DNA from: an uncultured Alistipes sp.
GTDB lineage: Bacteria > Bacteroidota > Bacteroidia > Bacteroidales > Rikenellaceae
Assembly (NCBI GenBank): GCA_900541585.1
Contig: UQKD01000037.1
Span: forward strand, 1 to 13,108
Direction: 5' to 3'
DNA length: 13,108 bases
The notes under the pieces are model-generated. The model saw only the letters and a list, made by a program, of their open reading frames with translations, was not told where the DNA came from and searched no databases. Position numbers and translations under genes: made by a program. Positions 1-8,163 of the stretch are shown one piece after another (position 1 is the first letter of the stretch; every line of letters begins with the position of its first letter).

Positions 1-196
1 CAGGCGAAGGCATCCGCCGGAGAGTTTTTGGTACTTTTTGCGGCCAAAAAGTACAAAGTATCCCGCAGGCGAAACCCGCGGTTGACCGCCGACCGAAAAG
101 CGGCAGAAATCCGAACGGACAGCGCTCAAGACGTCCCGTCTGATCAGATTAGAAATGCCCCGGGATGCGCGGCAGGTGCGACGCAATCACCGAAAA
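1..196. other. Intergenic tail with no gene
   Basis: This stretch lies downstream of the minus-strand TonB-family gene and runs to the window edge. It holds a strong inverted repeat at 31-54 (listed separately) and an 8-base direct repeat CAGGCGAA at 1-8 and 66-73. A small palindrome, TCTGATCAGA, sits at 139-148. A 60-codon open frame from 28 has a composition typical of chance frames in GC-rich DNA, so I do not call it a gene. Confidence 0.6.
31..54. repeat. Perfect 10-bp inverted repeat, REP-like or terminator hairpin
   Basis: GTACTTTTTG at 31-40 pairs perfectly with CAAAAAGTAC at 45-54 around the 4-base loop CGGC. T-rich and A-rich flanks extend the pairing weakly. It lies about 145 bp beyond the stop of the minus-strand TonB-family gene, so it could end that transcript. 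The arms and GC-rich flanks resemble palindromic intergenic elements I recall recurring in Bacteroidetes genomes. That recurrence is a recollection, not something visible in this window. Confidence 0.6.
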
Positions 197-1000
197 TCAT
201 TGGGGGATGAAGATATAAGTGATGGTCCCCGTCTGACGGGCGGGCGCCGAGTCGTCGATGTTGAACAACGAATTGCGGGCGGCGCGCAGGGCCGACTCGC
301 GCATGCAGTCGTCGCCGCCCTCGGTGACGCGCGCGCCGGTCACCTTGCCCGCACGGTCCACCGTGACCGCAACCGTCACGTCGCCCCCGCCCTCGCACAG
401 ATAGGCCGGGACCTCCAGATAACGCGACGTGCGCACGGGATTGGAGATCGAGAACGACACCGTGACACGCCCCTTGACCTTGCGGTCCTGACGTTCCGCG
501 CCGTCCTTCGTCCCGCGGCGTTCGCGGATGGCCCGCTCCTCGGCAAGCCCCTGCTCGTAGGCTTCGCGGTTGGCGCGCATCCGCGCCTCGGCCTCGGCCG
601 CCGCCTCGTTCAGCGCCGCAGCGTTGGTCCCGCGGTCGTCGCGGAGCTTCTCGTTCAGGGCATTTTCGTTCGACGCCTGGTTGCGGATGCTCCGCCAGTC
701 GATCTCCTCCTGCCGCTGGCGCTCGCGCACTTCGCGCTCCAGGCGGTCGCGTTCCTGCTCCATTTCGGCCAGCGTCTGAAGGTCGATATACATGCCCTGC
801 TGATGCGTGCGCCGGCCCACGACGATCTTCGACGAAACGAAGCCGATCATCAGCACCAGGTAGGCGATCAACGTGACGCACAGGCCGATACGGTGGTCGT
901 AGGTCCACGATCCCACATCCTCCCTGCGGTTGTCGAAGGGCAGTTTGATACGCGGCCTGCGGGCGGGTTTCGGTTTGTCGTCACGGGGTGTTTCAGTCAT
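197..1000 (-). CDS. TonB-family energy-transducer-like protein
   Basis: A 267-residue protein with the TonB layout. It has a basic, Pro-containing cytoplasmic N-terminus (1-38), one membrane helix (about 39-58), and a long charged periplasmic region rich in Glu, Arg and Gln (about 73-165) that should be helical or coiled coil. A TonB C-terminal-like domain spans about 178-267. That domain shows the family pattern GGDVTVAVTVDRAGKV, then an ESALRAAR helix and a closing TGTITYIF strand. Family members carry proton-motive energy from ExbB/ExbD to outer-membrane receptors. No exbB or exbD is visible, though a partner could lie beyond the left edge. The spacer is Glu/Arg-rich rather than the usual Pro/Lys-rich TonB spacer, so a TolA-like envelope role is an alternative. 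The ATG at 1000 is well placed for the membrane helix and sits about 22 bp downstream of a -7-like box. Confidence 0.8.
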   Translation of the reverse strand: MTETPRDDKPKPARRPRIKLPFDNRREDVGSWTYDHRIGLCVTLIAYLVLMIGFVSSKIVVGRRTHQQGMYIDLQTLAEMEQERDRLEREVRERQRQEEIDWRSIRNQASNENALNEKLRDDRGTNAAALNEAAAEAEARMRANREAYEQGLAEERAIRERRGTKDGAERQDRKVKGRVTVSFSISNPVRTSRYLEVPAYLCEGGGDVTVAVTVDRAGKVTGARVTEGGDDCMRESALRAARNSLFNIDDSAPARQTGTITYIFIPQ

Positions 1001-1022
1001 TGCGGTGTGTCGGAATTTTGAG

Positions 1023-1030
1023 CAAAAGTA
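1023..1030 (-). promoter_or_regulatory. Candidate -7 box for the TonB-family gene
   Basis: On the minus strand this reads TACTTTTG, matching the Bacteroidetes -7 consensus TAnnTTTG. It lies 22 bp upstream of the start codon. No good -33 TTTG is seen at the usual distance, so support is the -7 match plus position. Confidence 0.5.
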
Positions 1031-1052
1031 GCGTTTTTTACCGAAAATTTCC

Positions 1053-1060
1053 TATCTTTG
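1053..1060 (+). promoter_or_regulatory. Candidate -7 box for lpxC/fabZ
   Basis: TATCTTTG matches TAnnTTTG exactly and ends 25 bp before the lpxC/fabZ ATG. The -33 element is weak. This box and the oppositely directed one at 1023-1030 are 22 bp apart, so the two promoters should overlap. Confidence 0.65.
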
Positions 1061-1085
1061 CGCGCAAATAATAGAAACACCGCTT

Positions 1086-2477
1086 ATGTCAACCAAACAA
1101 CAAACGCTGAAGGCGCCGATCTCATTCTCGGGAAAGGGCCTGCATACGGGCGTCAAAGTTACCATGACCGTGAACCCCGCCGAGGCCGGAACCGGAATCG
1201 TATTCCGCCGCACCGACCTCGAAGGACAACCCATAATCCCCGCCCTGTGCGACAACGTCGTAGACACTTCGCGCGGCACGACCGTCGAAGCCGGCGGACA
1301 CCGCGTACACACCATCGAACACATCATGTCGGCGCTCTGGACCCTCGGCGTGGATAACGCCGTGATCGACATCGACGCCCCCGAGACCCCCATCATGGAC
1401 GGCTCGGCCCGCGAATACGCCCGGGCCATCACCGAAACCGGACTGGCGGACCAGGACGCCGAGCGGCAGTTCTACCACGTGACCGAAAAGATGGTCTACA
1501 CGATCCCCGAGAAGGGCGTGGCGATCATCCTCTACCCCGACGACGAATTCTCCGTCTCGGTGCACGTGGACTACAATTCGAAGGTCATCGGCAACCAGTA
1601 CGCCACCTTCAACCCCGGCGACGACTTCGCCAGGAAAATTTCGCCCTGCCGCACGTTCGTCTTCCTGCACGAACTGGAGCCGCTGATCAACATGAACCTG
1701 ATCAAGGGCGGTGACCTGGACAACGCCATCGTGGTGGTGGAGAACCCCGTACCCGACGAGCAGCTGGACAAACTCAAGAAGGTCTTCAACAAGCCCGACA
1801 TCGAGATCAAGGCGGGCTATCTCAATAACCTCGAACTGCGCTGCAACAACGAGCTGGCGCGCCACAAACTGCTCGACCTGCTGGGCGACTTCGCGCTGCT
1901 GGGCGTACGGATCAAGGGCCGCGTCTGGGCCACCCGTCCGGGACACTTCGCCAACACGGAATTCATGAAGCAGCTCAAGCAGACCATCCGCCGCGGGGGC
2001 GAGAAACCCCGCTACACCTACGACTGCCGCAAGCCGCCGCTCTACGACATCAACGACATCCGCCGCATGCTGCCCCACCGTCCGCCGTTCCTGCTGGTGG
2101 ACCGCATTTTCCACTGCGACCCCTCGTCCGTAGCGGGCATCAAGAACGTGACGATGAACGAACCGTTCTTCGTGGGCCACTTCCCCGAAGAGCCGGTGAT
2201 GCCGGGCGTGCTGATCGTCGAGGCCATGGCCCAGTGCAGCGGCATCATGGTCCTGAGCAACGTCCCCGACCCGGAGAACTACTCGACCTACTTCATGAAG
2301 ATCGACGGCGTGAAATTCAAGCGCAAGGTCGTTCCGGGCGACACGCTGCAATTCGAAATCCACCTGCTGGAACCGATCCGCCGGGGCGTCGCCCTCGTGG
2401 AGGCCAAGGCGTTCGTCGGCGAGACGCTCGCCTGCGAGGCCGTGATGATGGCGCAGGTAGTCAAAAACAAAAAATAG
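1086..2477 (+). CDS. lpxC/fabZ: Bifunctional UDP-3-O-acyl-GlcNAc deacetylase / 3-hydroxyacyl-ACP dehydratase
   Basis: A 463-residue fusion typical of Bacteroidetes. The N-terminal part (about 1-305) is LpxC, the zinc amidase that commits UDP-3-O-acyl-GlcNAc to lipid A. HTIEH at 75-79 gives catalytic Glu78 and zinc ligand His79. RHKLLD supplies ligands His260 and Asp264, and RPGH supplies the general-acid His287. The C-terminal part (about 315-463) is FabZ, which dehydrates 3-hydroxyacyl-ACP in fatty-acid elongation. HRPPFLLVDRI leads into GHFPEEPVMPG (His365) and VEAMAQ (Glu379), with the 14-residue His-Glu spacing of FabZ. The two activities compete for the 3-hydroxyacyl pool, since FabZ consumes the acyl-ACP that LpxA uses, so the fusion may fix their ratio. 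lpxA starts 5 bp after the stop. All key residues are present, so both domains should be active. Confidence 0.97.
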   Translation: MSTKQQTLKAPISFSGKGLHTGVKVTMTVNPAEAGTGIVFRRTDLEGQPIIPALCDNVVDTSRGTTVEAGGHRVHTIEHIMSALWTLGVDNAVIDIDAPETPIMDGSAREYARAITETGLADQDAERQFYHVTEKMVYTIPEKGVAIILYPDDEFSVSVHVDYNSKVIGNQYATFNPGDDFARKISPCRTFVFLHELEPLINMNLIKGGDLDNAIVVVENPVPDEQLDKLKKVFNKPDIEIKAGYLNNLELRCNNELARHKLLDLLGDFALLGVRIKGRVWATRPGHFANTEFMKQLKQTIRRGGEKPRYTYDCRKPPLYDINDIRRMLPHRPPFLLVDRIFHCDPSSVAGIKNVTMNEPFFVGHFPEEPVMPGVLIVEAMAQCSGIMVLSNVPDPENYSTYFMKIDGVKFKRKVVPGDTLQFEIHLLEPIRRGVALVEAKAFVGETLACEAVMMAQVVKNKK

Positions 2478-2482
2478 AGGAA

Positions 2483-3277
2483 ATGATCAGCAACCTGGCC
2501 TATATCCACCCCGATGCCAAGCTCGGCGCCAACGTCACGGTGGAACCCTTTGCCTGCGTCGCGGGCGACACGGTGATCGGCGACGACTGCTGGATCGGTC
2601 CCGGAGCCGTGATCCACGACGGGGCGCGCATCGGCAGACGATGCCGCATCCACACCGCCGCTTCGGTCGCGTGCCTTCCGCAGGACCTGAAATTCGCTGG
2701 TGAAATCACCACCTGCGAGATCGGCGACGACAACGACATCCGCGAGTACGTGACCATCAGCCGCGGAACCGCCTCGACCGGAACCACGCGCATCGGGTCG
2801 AAAAACCTGCTGATGGCTTACGTCCACATCGGGCACGACTGCATCATCGGCAGCAACTGCGTGATCGCCAACCGCGTATCGCTCGCCGGCGAAGTGCACG
2901 TCGGCGACTGGGTCGTCATCGGCGGCCACGCCGCCGTCCACCAGTGGACCCACATCGGGGCGCACGCCATGATACAGGGCGGCGCGCTGCTGGGTCAGGA
3001 CCTCCCGCCCTACGTCATCGTGCGCAACGACACGCTCCGTTTCGCGGGCATCAACAAGATCGGGCTTGCGCGCCGCGGCTTTTCGCACGAGCGCATCGCC
3101 GAAATCCACGACGCCTGCCGCATCCTCTTCCAGAGCGGTCTGAACTACCTGAACGGCTGCGACGAGGTCGAACGGCAGATTCCGCAAAGCCCCGAGCGCG
3201 ATGCGCTGGTCGAATTCATCCGCACCTCGAAGCGCGGCATCATCAAACCTTACGAATCGCGGTGCAAAGAGGAGTAA
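2483..3277 (+). CDS. lpxA: UDP-N-acetylglucosamine O-acyltransferase
   Basis: A 264-residue LpxA, close to the usual length of about 260. It transfers a 3-hydroxyacyl chain from ACP to UDP-GlcNAc, the first step of lipid A synthesis, in the cytoplasm. Residues about 5-185 show the hexapeptide repeats of a left-handed beta helix (for example VIGDDCWIGPGAVIHDGARIG). AYVHIGHDC carries His115 and the catalytic His118. The C-terminal helical part contains the conserved NKIGLARRGF segment near 191-200. The frame stays open upstream into fabZ, but MISNLAYIHP at 2483 matches the family N-terminus. AGAGG lies just upstream, too close to be an ideal ribosome site. It is surely co-transcribed with lpxC/fabZ. 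Acyl-chain length preference cannot be read reliably from the sequence alone. Confidence 0.96.
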   Translation: MISNLAYIHPDAKLGANVTVEPFACVAGDTVIGDDCWIGPGAVIHDGARIGRRCRIHTAASVACLPQDLKFAGEITTCEIGDDNDIREYVTISRGTASTGTTRIGSKNLLMAYVHIGHDCIIGSNCVIANRVSLAGEVHVGDWVVIGGHAAVHQWTHIGAHAMIQGGALLGQDLPPYVIVRNDTLRFAGINKIGLARRGFSHERIAEIHDACRILFQSGLNYLNGCDEVERQIPQSPERDALVEFIRTSKRGIIKPYESRCKEE

Positions 3278-3293
3278 ATTTTGCGTATAAATA

Positions 3294-3323
3294 TTGGTAT
3301 ATCGGAATTTTTCACTATATTTG
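3294..3323 (+). promoter_or_regulatory. Promoter for the rimP-nusA-infB operon
   Basis: TTG at 3294-3296 (in TATTGG) and TATATTTG at 3316-3323 match the Bacteroidetes -33 and -7 elements with a 19-bp spacer. This is the best two-element promoter in the window. Initiation would fall near 3330 and give a leader of about 75 nt before rimP. Confidence 0.7.
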
Positions 3324-3348
3324 CGGTGTCGAAAGACAGCGTGAAGGG

Positions 3349-3371
3349 TAAGGGGACGGGCAGTCCCCTTA
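3349..3371 (+). promoter_or_regulatory. Leader hairpin before rimP, possible attenuator or lpxA terminator
   Basis: TAAGGGGAC (3349-3357) pairs perfectly with GTCCCCTTA (3363-3371) around loop GGGCA, a 9-bp stem followed by TTTTAT. It lies between the rimP promoter and the rimP start, so it would sit in the operon's 5' leader. It could also stop read-through from lpxA. The T-tract is short and broken, so termination may be partial. An attenuator upstream of rimP has been proposed in gammaproteobacteria, but no sequence similarity is claimed here. Confidence 0.55.
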
Positions 3372-3405
3372 TTTTATACTTATACTCGACCGAAATTCAA
3401 CGACT

Positions 3406-3873
3406 ATGATAGACACGAAAAAGATAATCGAAGCGGCGGAACGTCATTTGGAAGGGACGGACATGTTCGTCGTGGATTGTACCTGCACGCCGGGCAACGA
3501 GGTCGAACTGACGATCGACAGCGACTCGTCGGTCGGCATCGACGCCTGCGCGGAGCTGAGCCGCGCCGTCGAGGCGCAGTTCGACCGCGACGAGGAGGAT
3601 TTTTCGCTGACGGTCATGTCGGCCGGTATCGGCTCGGAACTGAAAAGCCTGCGCCAGTACCGCAAACTCGCCGGCAAGTCGGCCGAGGTGCTGCTCACGA
3701 GCGGCGTGAAGATCCTGGCCAAGCTGGAGGAGGTCACCGGCGAGGGCATCGTCCTCTCCTACGAGGAGAAGCAGGCCGTCGAGGGCAAAAAGAAGAAGCA
3801 GTTGGTGAAGGTCACGCGCAGCTACCCCTTCGATCGGATCAAGTACACGAAGGAGTGGCTGGATTTCAAGTAA
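3406..3873 (+). CDS. rimP: Ribosome maturation factor RimP
   Basis: A 155-residue protein with RimP architecture, required for late assembly of the 30S subunit. The N-terminal alpha/beta domain (about 1-80) shows the family pattern, including the VELTIDSDSSVGIDACAELS stretch and the later MSAGIGSELKSLRQYRKLAG segment. The C-terminal part (about 80-155) is the SH3-like domain, interrupted by a basic loop EGKKKKQLVKV. The closing segment FDRIKYTKEWLDF is typical. The ATG fits the family N-terminus and follows a promoter and hairpin leader. nusA starts 26 bp after its stop, the classic rimP-nusA-infB order, which supports the assignment. Confidence 0.93.
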   Translation: MIDTKKIIEAAERHLEGTDMFVVDCTCTPGNEVELTIDSDSSVGIDACAELSRAVEAQFDRDEEDFSLTVMSAGIGSELKSLRQYRKLAGKSAEVLLTSGVKILAKLEEVTGEGIVLSYEEKQAVEGKKKKQLVKVTRSYPFDRIKYTKEWLDFK

Positions 3874-3899
3874 CAATTAAAAATCAGATAAAGCACACA

Positions 3900-5129
3900 A
3901 TGGACAATCTCAATCTCATCAGCAACTTTGCCGAATTCAAAGAGCTGAAGAACATCGACAAGTCGACGATGATCGGCGTGCTGGAGGACGTTTTCCGCCA
4001 CGCGCTGCAGAAACAGTATGAAACGGACGAGAATTTCGACGTCATCATCAACCCCGAAAAGGGCGACCTCGAAATCTGGCGCAACCGCACCGTCGTCGAG
4101 GACGGCGCCGTCGAAGACCCCAACGCACAGATTTCCGTCTCGGAGGTCAAGGCCATCGACCCCACCTACGAGATCGGAGACGAATACGCCGACGAAATCA
4201 AACTCGCCTCGTTCGGCCGCCGCGCCGTGCTGTCGCTGCGCCAGAACCTCGCCTCGCGCATCCTCGACCTGGAGAAGGCCAGCCTCTACGAGAAATACTC
4301 GGAGAAGGTCGGCGACATCGTCACGGGCGAGGTGTACCAGGTGTGGAAAAAGGAGGTGCTGATCCTCGACGACGAGGAGAACGAGCTGATCCTCCCGAAG
4401 GCCGAGCAGATACCCAACGACTTCTATCGCAAGGGCGACACGATCAAAGCCATCGTCAAGTCGGTCGAAATGAACAACAACCAGCCGCGCATCATCCTCT
4501 CGCGCACGGCCAACCAGTTCCTGGAACGCCTGTTCGAACAGGAGGTTCCCGAGATTTTCGACGGTCTGATCACCATCAAGAAGATCGTCCGCATCCCCGG
4601 CGAGCGCGCCAAGGTCGCCGTGGAGTCCTACGACGAGCGCATCGACCCGGTGGGTGCCTGCGTCGGCATGAAGGGTTCGCGCATCTACTCGATCGTCAAG
4701 GAGCTGCGCAACGAGAATATCGACGTGGTGAACTACACGGCAAACCCGACGCTGATGATCCAGCGTTCGCTCAACCCCGCAAAGGTGTCGTCCATCACCA
4801 TCGACGAGGAGAAGATGACCGCTTCGGTCTACCTCAAGCCCGACCAGGTTTCGCTGGCCATCGGCAAGGGAGGTCTCAACATCCGTCTCTCGAAGATGCT
4901 CACCGGCTATGACATCGACGTCTACCGCGAGGTCGAGGAAGAAGACGTGGCACTCACGGAGTTCACCGACGAGATCGACGGATGGGTGATCGACGCCCTG
5001 AAAGCCGCCGGCTGCGACACCGCCAAGAGCGTGCTGGAACTTCCCGTCGAGGAGATCGCCGCCCGCGCCGACCTCGAACTGGAGCAGGCGCAGAAGGTCG
5101 TGGAGATCCTGAAAGCCGAATTCGAATAA
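3900..5129 (+). CDS. nusA: Transcription termination/antitermination protein NusA
   Basis: A 409-residue NusA, which binds RNA polymerase and nascent RNA and modulates pausing, termination and antitermination. An N-terminal polymerase-binding domain (about 1-130) is followed by an S1 domain (about 135-205, [18 protein letters not shown]). KH1 carries [11 protein letters not shown] near 252-262 and KH2 carries [11 protein letters not shown] near 320-330. A short helix-hairpin-helix tail (about 360-409, [20 protein letters not shown]) follows. The duplicated acidic repeats of E. coli NusA are absent, as in most bacteria. The frame is open far upstream through rimP, but [20 protein letters not shown] at 3900 is a natural start just after the rimP stop. 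infB follows 34 bp later. Confidence 0.96.
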   Translation: MDNLNLISNFAEFKELKNIDKSTMIGVLEDVFRHALQKQYETDENFDVIINPEKGDLEIWRNRTVVEDGAVEDPNAQISVSEVKAIDPTYEIGDEYADEIKLASFGRRAVLSLRQNLASRILDLEKASLYEKYSEKVGDIVTGEVYQVWKKEVLILDDEENELILPKAEQIPNDFYRKGDTIKAIVKSVEMNNNQPRIILSRTANQFLERLFEQEVPEIFDGLITIKKIVRIPGERAKVAVESYDERIDPVGACVGMKGSRIYSIVKELRNENIDVVNYTANPTLMIQRSLNPAKVSSITIDEEKMTASVYLKPDQVSLAIGKGGLNIRLSKMLTGYDIDVYREVEEEDVALTEFTDEIDGWVIDALKAAGCDTAKSVLELPVEEIAARADLELEQAQKVVEILKAEFE

Positions 5130-5163
5130 TCAACGCAAGACAAGAAAGGAAAAGAGACAAGAT

Positions 5164-8124
5164 ATGGGTAATGAAAGAAAATTAAGGCTCATTCAGGTTG
5201 CAAAGGAGTTCAAGGTGGGACTGAACACCGTCACGGACTTCCTGCAGAAGAAGGGCATCAAAAGCGACGGGTCGCCCAACACGCTGGTCGACGCGGAGAC
5301 TTATGCCGTTCTGGAGAAGGAGTTCGGGGCGAACCGCAGCGCCGCCAGCGCACGCGATTCGATCCGCGAACGCATCTCCCTGAAGCAGACGACCGTAACC
5401 CTCGAAGAAGCCAAGAAGCAGGAGCGCGAGGAAGAGAAGGAGGTTGTCATCAAAAGCAACGTCATCAGCGTCAAGGACGAAATTCAGCAGCCGAAGTTCC
5501 TCGGCAAGATAGACCTCTCGCCCAAGCCCAAGGCAGCTCCGGCCCCCCAGCCCAAACCCGAGGCCGTGAAACCCGCACCCCAGCCGGCGGCTCCCGCCGC
5601 AAAGGCGGAGGAGGCTCCGAAAGCCCCGGAGACCGTGAAACCGGCTCCCGCACCCGCTCCGGCTCCCCAGCCGAAGCCTGCCGAGACGCCGAAATCCGCT
5701 GCGGCCGCAACGCCGGCCCCCGCGAAGGTCACCGCTCCCGCGCAGGAGGCTCCGAAGGCGGAAACGCCCGCCCCGGCTCCGCAGCCCAAGGCCGCAGAGA
5801 CTCCCGCAGCCCCCGCTCCCAAACCCGCTCCGGCCCCGCAGGCAGCGCCCGCGGCACAAACGGCTCCGGCCCCTGCGGCGGAACCGAAGCCCGAGGCTCC
5901 GAAAGACAACATCTTCCGCCCCGAAACGGTGACCCTCACCGGTCCGCAGGTGCTCGGCACGATGGACGTGTCGGGCTTCGTCGCAGGCGGCAAGCACAAG
6001 CGCAAGCGTCTCCAGAAGGAGAAAGTCGACGTCAGCAAGGCCCCGAAAGGCAATGCGCAGGGCGGCGGCAACCGTCAGGGCCAGGGCGGCCAGAACAACA
6101 ACGGCAACCGTCCGGGAGGACAGGGTCAGAACCGCGGCGGGCAGGGCCAGAACCAGCCCCGTCCGGGCGAAGGACGCCGCAACAAGGGCAAGAACGCCCC
6201 CAAACCGATCGTGCGCCCCGAAGTGAGCGACGAGGAGGTTTCGAAGCAGGTAAAGGACACCCTGGCGCGTCTGACGGCCAAGGGAGCCAAGAGCAAAAGC
6301 TCGAAATACCGCAAGGACAAGCGCGACGCCGTCGCCGAGCGCATGAACGAGGAGTTCGAACGCGAGGAAATGGAGCGTTCGACGCTCAAGGTCACGGAGT
6401 TCGTGACCGTCAGCGAACTGGCCACGATGATGAACGTCCCGCCGACGGAGGTCATCATGGCCTGCATGAACCTGGGTCTGATGGTGTCGATCAACCAGCG
6501 TCTCGACGCCGAGGCGCTCGTGGTGGTCGCCGAAGAGTTCGGCTACAAGACCGAATTCGTCTCGGTGGAGATTCAGGAGGCCATCGCCGACGACAGCGAG
6601 GACCGCGAGGAAGACCTCGTTCCGCGTCCGCCGATCGTGACGGTCATGGGACACGTCGACCACGGTAAGACCTCGCTGCTGGACAACATCCGCAAAACCA
6701 ACGTCATCGAGGGCGAGGCCGGCGGTATCACCCAGCATATCGGCGCTTACAGCGTGGTGCTGAACGGGCAGAAGATCACCTTCCTCGACACCCCGGGCCA
6801 CGAAGCCTTCACGGCCATGCGTGCCCGCGGAGCCGCCGTGACGGACGTAGCCATCATCATCGTCGCGGCCGACGACAGCGTCATGCCGCAGACCGTCGAG
6901 GCGATCAACCACGCGCAGGCCGCAGGCGTGCCGATGGTCTTCGCCATCAACAAGATCGACAAGCCCAGCGCCAACCCCGACCACATCAAGGAGCAGCTCT
7001 CGCAGATGAACTACCTCGTGGAGTCGTGGGGCGGCAAATACCAGGACCAGGAGGTTTCGGCCAAAAAGGGCCTGAACCTCGACAAACTGCTCGAAAAGGT
7101 GCTGCTGGAGGCCGAGATGCTCGACCTGAAGGCCAACCCCAACAAAAAGGCGCAGGGCACGGTCATCGAGTCGACGCTCGACAAGGGCCGCGGCTACGTG
7201 TCGACGATCCTGGTGCAGAGCGGCACGCTCCGCGTCGGCGACGTGATCCTCTCGGGAACCTACACGGGCCGCGTGAAGGCCATGTTCAACGAGAACGGCA
7301 AGAAGGTGGACGAGGCAGGACCCTCGACGCCCGTACAGGTGCTCGGACTGAACGGCGCACCGCAGGCCGGCGACACGTTCAACGTCATGGACGACGACCG
7401 CTCGGCACGCGAAATCGCCAACAAACGCGAACAGCTGGCCCGCATGCAGGGCATCATGACCCAGAAGCACGTGACGCTCGACGAGATCGGCCGCCGCATC
7501 GCCATCGGCTCGTTCAAGGAGCTGAACATCATCGTCAAGGGCGACGTGGACGGATCGGTCGAAGCCATGTCCGGATCGCTGATCAAGCTCTCGAAGGAGA
7601 CCGTGCAGGTCAACGTCATCCACGCCGCCGTGGGACAGATTTCGGAGTCCGACGTGCTGCTGGCTGCCGCTTCGAACGCCATCATCGTCGGCTTCCAGGT
7701 GCGTCCGTCGGCTTCGGCACGCAGGCTGGCCGAGAAGGAGGAGATCGAAATCCGCCTCTACTCGATCATCTACGACGCCATCAACGACATCAAGGACGCC
7801 ATCGAGGGCATGCTCGAACCGGTGATGAAGGAGGAGATCGTCGCTTCGGTCGAAGTGCTCGAAATCTTCAAGATCACCAAGGTCGGAACCGTCGCCGGAT
7901 GTATGGTCCGCGAAGGCAAGCTGCAACGCTCGACCCCGATCCGCGTCATCCGCGACGGCATCGTGATCTACACCGGCAAGCTCGGTTCGCTCAAACGTTT
8001 CAAGGACGACGTCAAGGAGGTCGTGGTCGGGCAGGACTGCGGTCTGAACATCGAGTCGTTCAACGACATCCGCGTCGGCGACATTGTCGAAGGATACGAA
8101 CAGGTGGAAGTGAAACGCAAGTAA
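5164..8124 (+). CDS. infB: Translation initiation factor IF-2
   Basis: A 986-residue IF-2, the GTPase that places initiator tRNA on the ribosome and drives subunit joining. An IF2-N module lies at 5-50. A Pro/Ala/Lys-rich linker (about 118-245) and a Gly/Asn/Gln-rich basic stretch (about 298-345) follow, then a second IF2-N-like module (about 408-465). The G domain carries G1 GHVDHGKT (496-503), G2 around Thr523, G3 DTPGH (542-546), G4 NKID (596-599) and G5 SAKKG (632-636). The beta-barrel and tRNA-binding domains complete the C-terminus. The long linker places it among the large IF-2 forms common in Bacteroidetes. All GTPase motifs are intact. The start at 5164 gives the conserved first module and follows an A/G-rich spacer. 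It is co-transcribed with rimP and nusA. Confidence 0.97.
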   Translation: MGNERKLRLIQVAKEFKVGLNTVTDFLQKKGIKSDGSPNTLVDAETYAVLEKEFGANRSAASARDSIRERISLKQTTVTLEEAKKQEREEEKEVVIKSNVISVKDEIQQPKFLGKIDLSPKPKAAPAPQPKPEAVKPAPQPAAPAAKAEEAPKAPETVKPAPAPAPAPQPKPAETPKSAAAATPAPAKVTAPAQEAPKAETPAPAPQPKAAETPAAPAPKPAPAPQAAPAAQTAPAPAAEPKPEAPKDNIFRPETVTLTGPQVLGTMDVSGFVAGGKHKRKRLQKEKVDVSKAPKGNAQGGGNRQGQGGQNNNGNRPGGQGQNRGGQGQNQPRPGEGRRNKGKNAPKPIVRPEVSDEEVSKQVKDTLARLTAKGAKSKSSKYRKDKRDAVAERMNEEFEREEMERSTLKVTEFVTVSELATMMNVPPTEVIMACMNLGLMVSINQRLDAEALVVVAEEFGYKTEFVSVEIQEAIADDSEDREEDLVPRPPIVTVMGHVDHGKTSLLDNIRKTNVIEGEAGGITQHIGAYSVVLNGQKITFLDTPGHEAFTAMRARGAAVTDVAIIIVAADDSVMPQTVEAINHAQAAGVPMVFAINKIDKPSANPDHIKEQLSQMNYLVESWGGKYQDQEVSAKKGLNLDKLLEKVLLEAEMLDLKANPNKKAQGTVIESTLDKGRGYVSTILVQSGTLRVGDVILSGTYTGRVKAMFNENGKKVDEAGPSTPVQVLGLNGAPQAGDTFNVMDDDRSAREIANKREQLARMQGIMTQKHVTLDEIGRRIAIGSFKELNIIVKGDVDGSVEAMSGSLIKLSKETVQVNVIHAAVGQISESDVLLAAASNAIIVGFQVRPSASARRLAEKEEIEIRLYSIIYDAINDIKDAIEGMLEPVMKEEIVASVEVLEIFKITKVGTVAGCMVREGKLQRSTPIRVIRDGIVIYTGKLGSLKRFKDDVKEVVVGQDCGLNIESFNDIRVGDIVEGYEQVEVKRK
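5515..5905 (+). repeat. Low-complexity Pro/Ala/Lys-rich coding repeat in infB
   Basis: About 130 codons are almost only Pro, Ala, Lys, Glu and Gln, built from imperfect repeats of PAPAP, PQPK and EAPKAE type units. The DNA is correspondingly repetitive (CCGGCTCC, GCTCCGAAAG and similar). It encodes a flexible linker between the IF2-N modules. The tract is prone to length change and its length should differ between strains. Confidence 0.8.
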
Positions 8125-8163
8125 CCCATAAAACTAACAACTACTTACAATTTTTTGGCAGTA

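Noticed and set aside
28..210. 60-codon frame at the left edge
   Set aside because: It begins inside the inverted repeat, overlaps the end of the TonB-family gene and has no coding character.
155..1021. 288-codon plus-strand frame opposite the TonB-family gene
   Set aside because: The minus-strand frame has a membrane helix, coiled-coil-like region and TonB domain; the plus frame is Arg/Ala/Leu-rich without structure.
1122..2363. 413-codon open frame on the minus strand opposite lpxC/fabZ
   Set aside because: All catalytic motifs lie on the plus strand; the antisense product has shadow composition.
2234..2482. N-terminal extension of lpxA into fabZ
   Set aside because: The extra residues are an off-frame reading of fabZ; the family N-terminus starts at 2483.
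3477..3899. N-terminal extension of nusA through rimP
   Set aside because: Off-frame reading of rimP; the NusA family start is at 3900.
5182..7926. Very long open frame on the minus strand (over 900 codons) opposite infB
   Set aside because: The plus strand encodes an unmistakable IF-2. The antisense protein is His/Asp/Val/Arg-rich without motifs, as expected for a shadow frame in GC-rich DNA.
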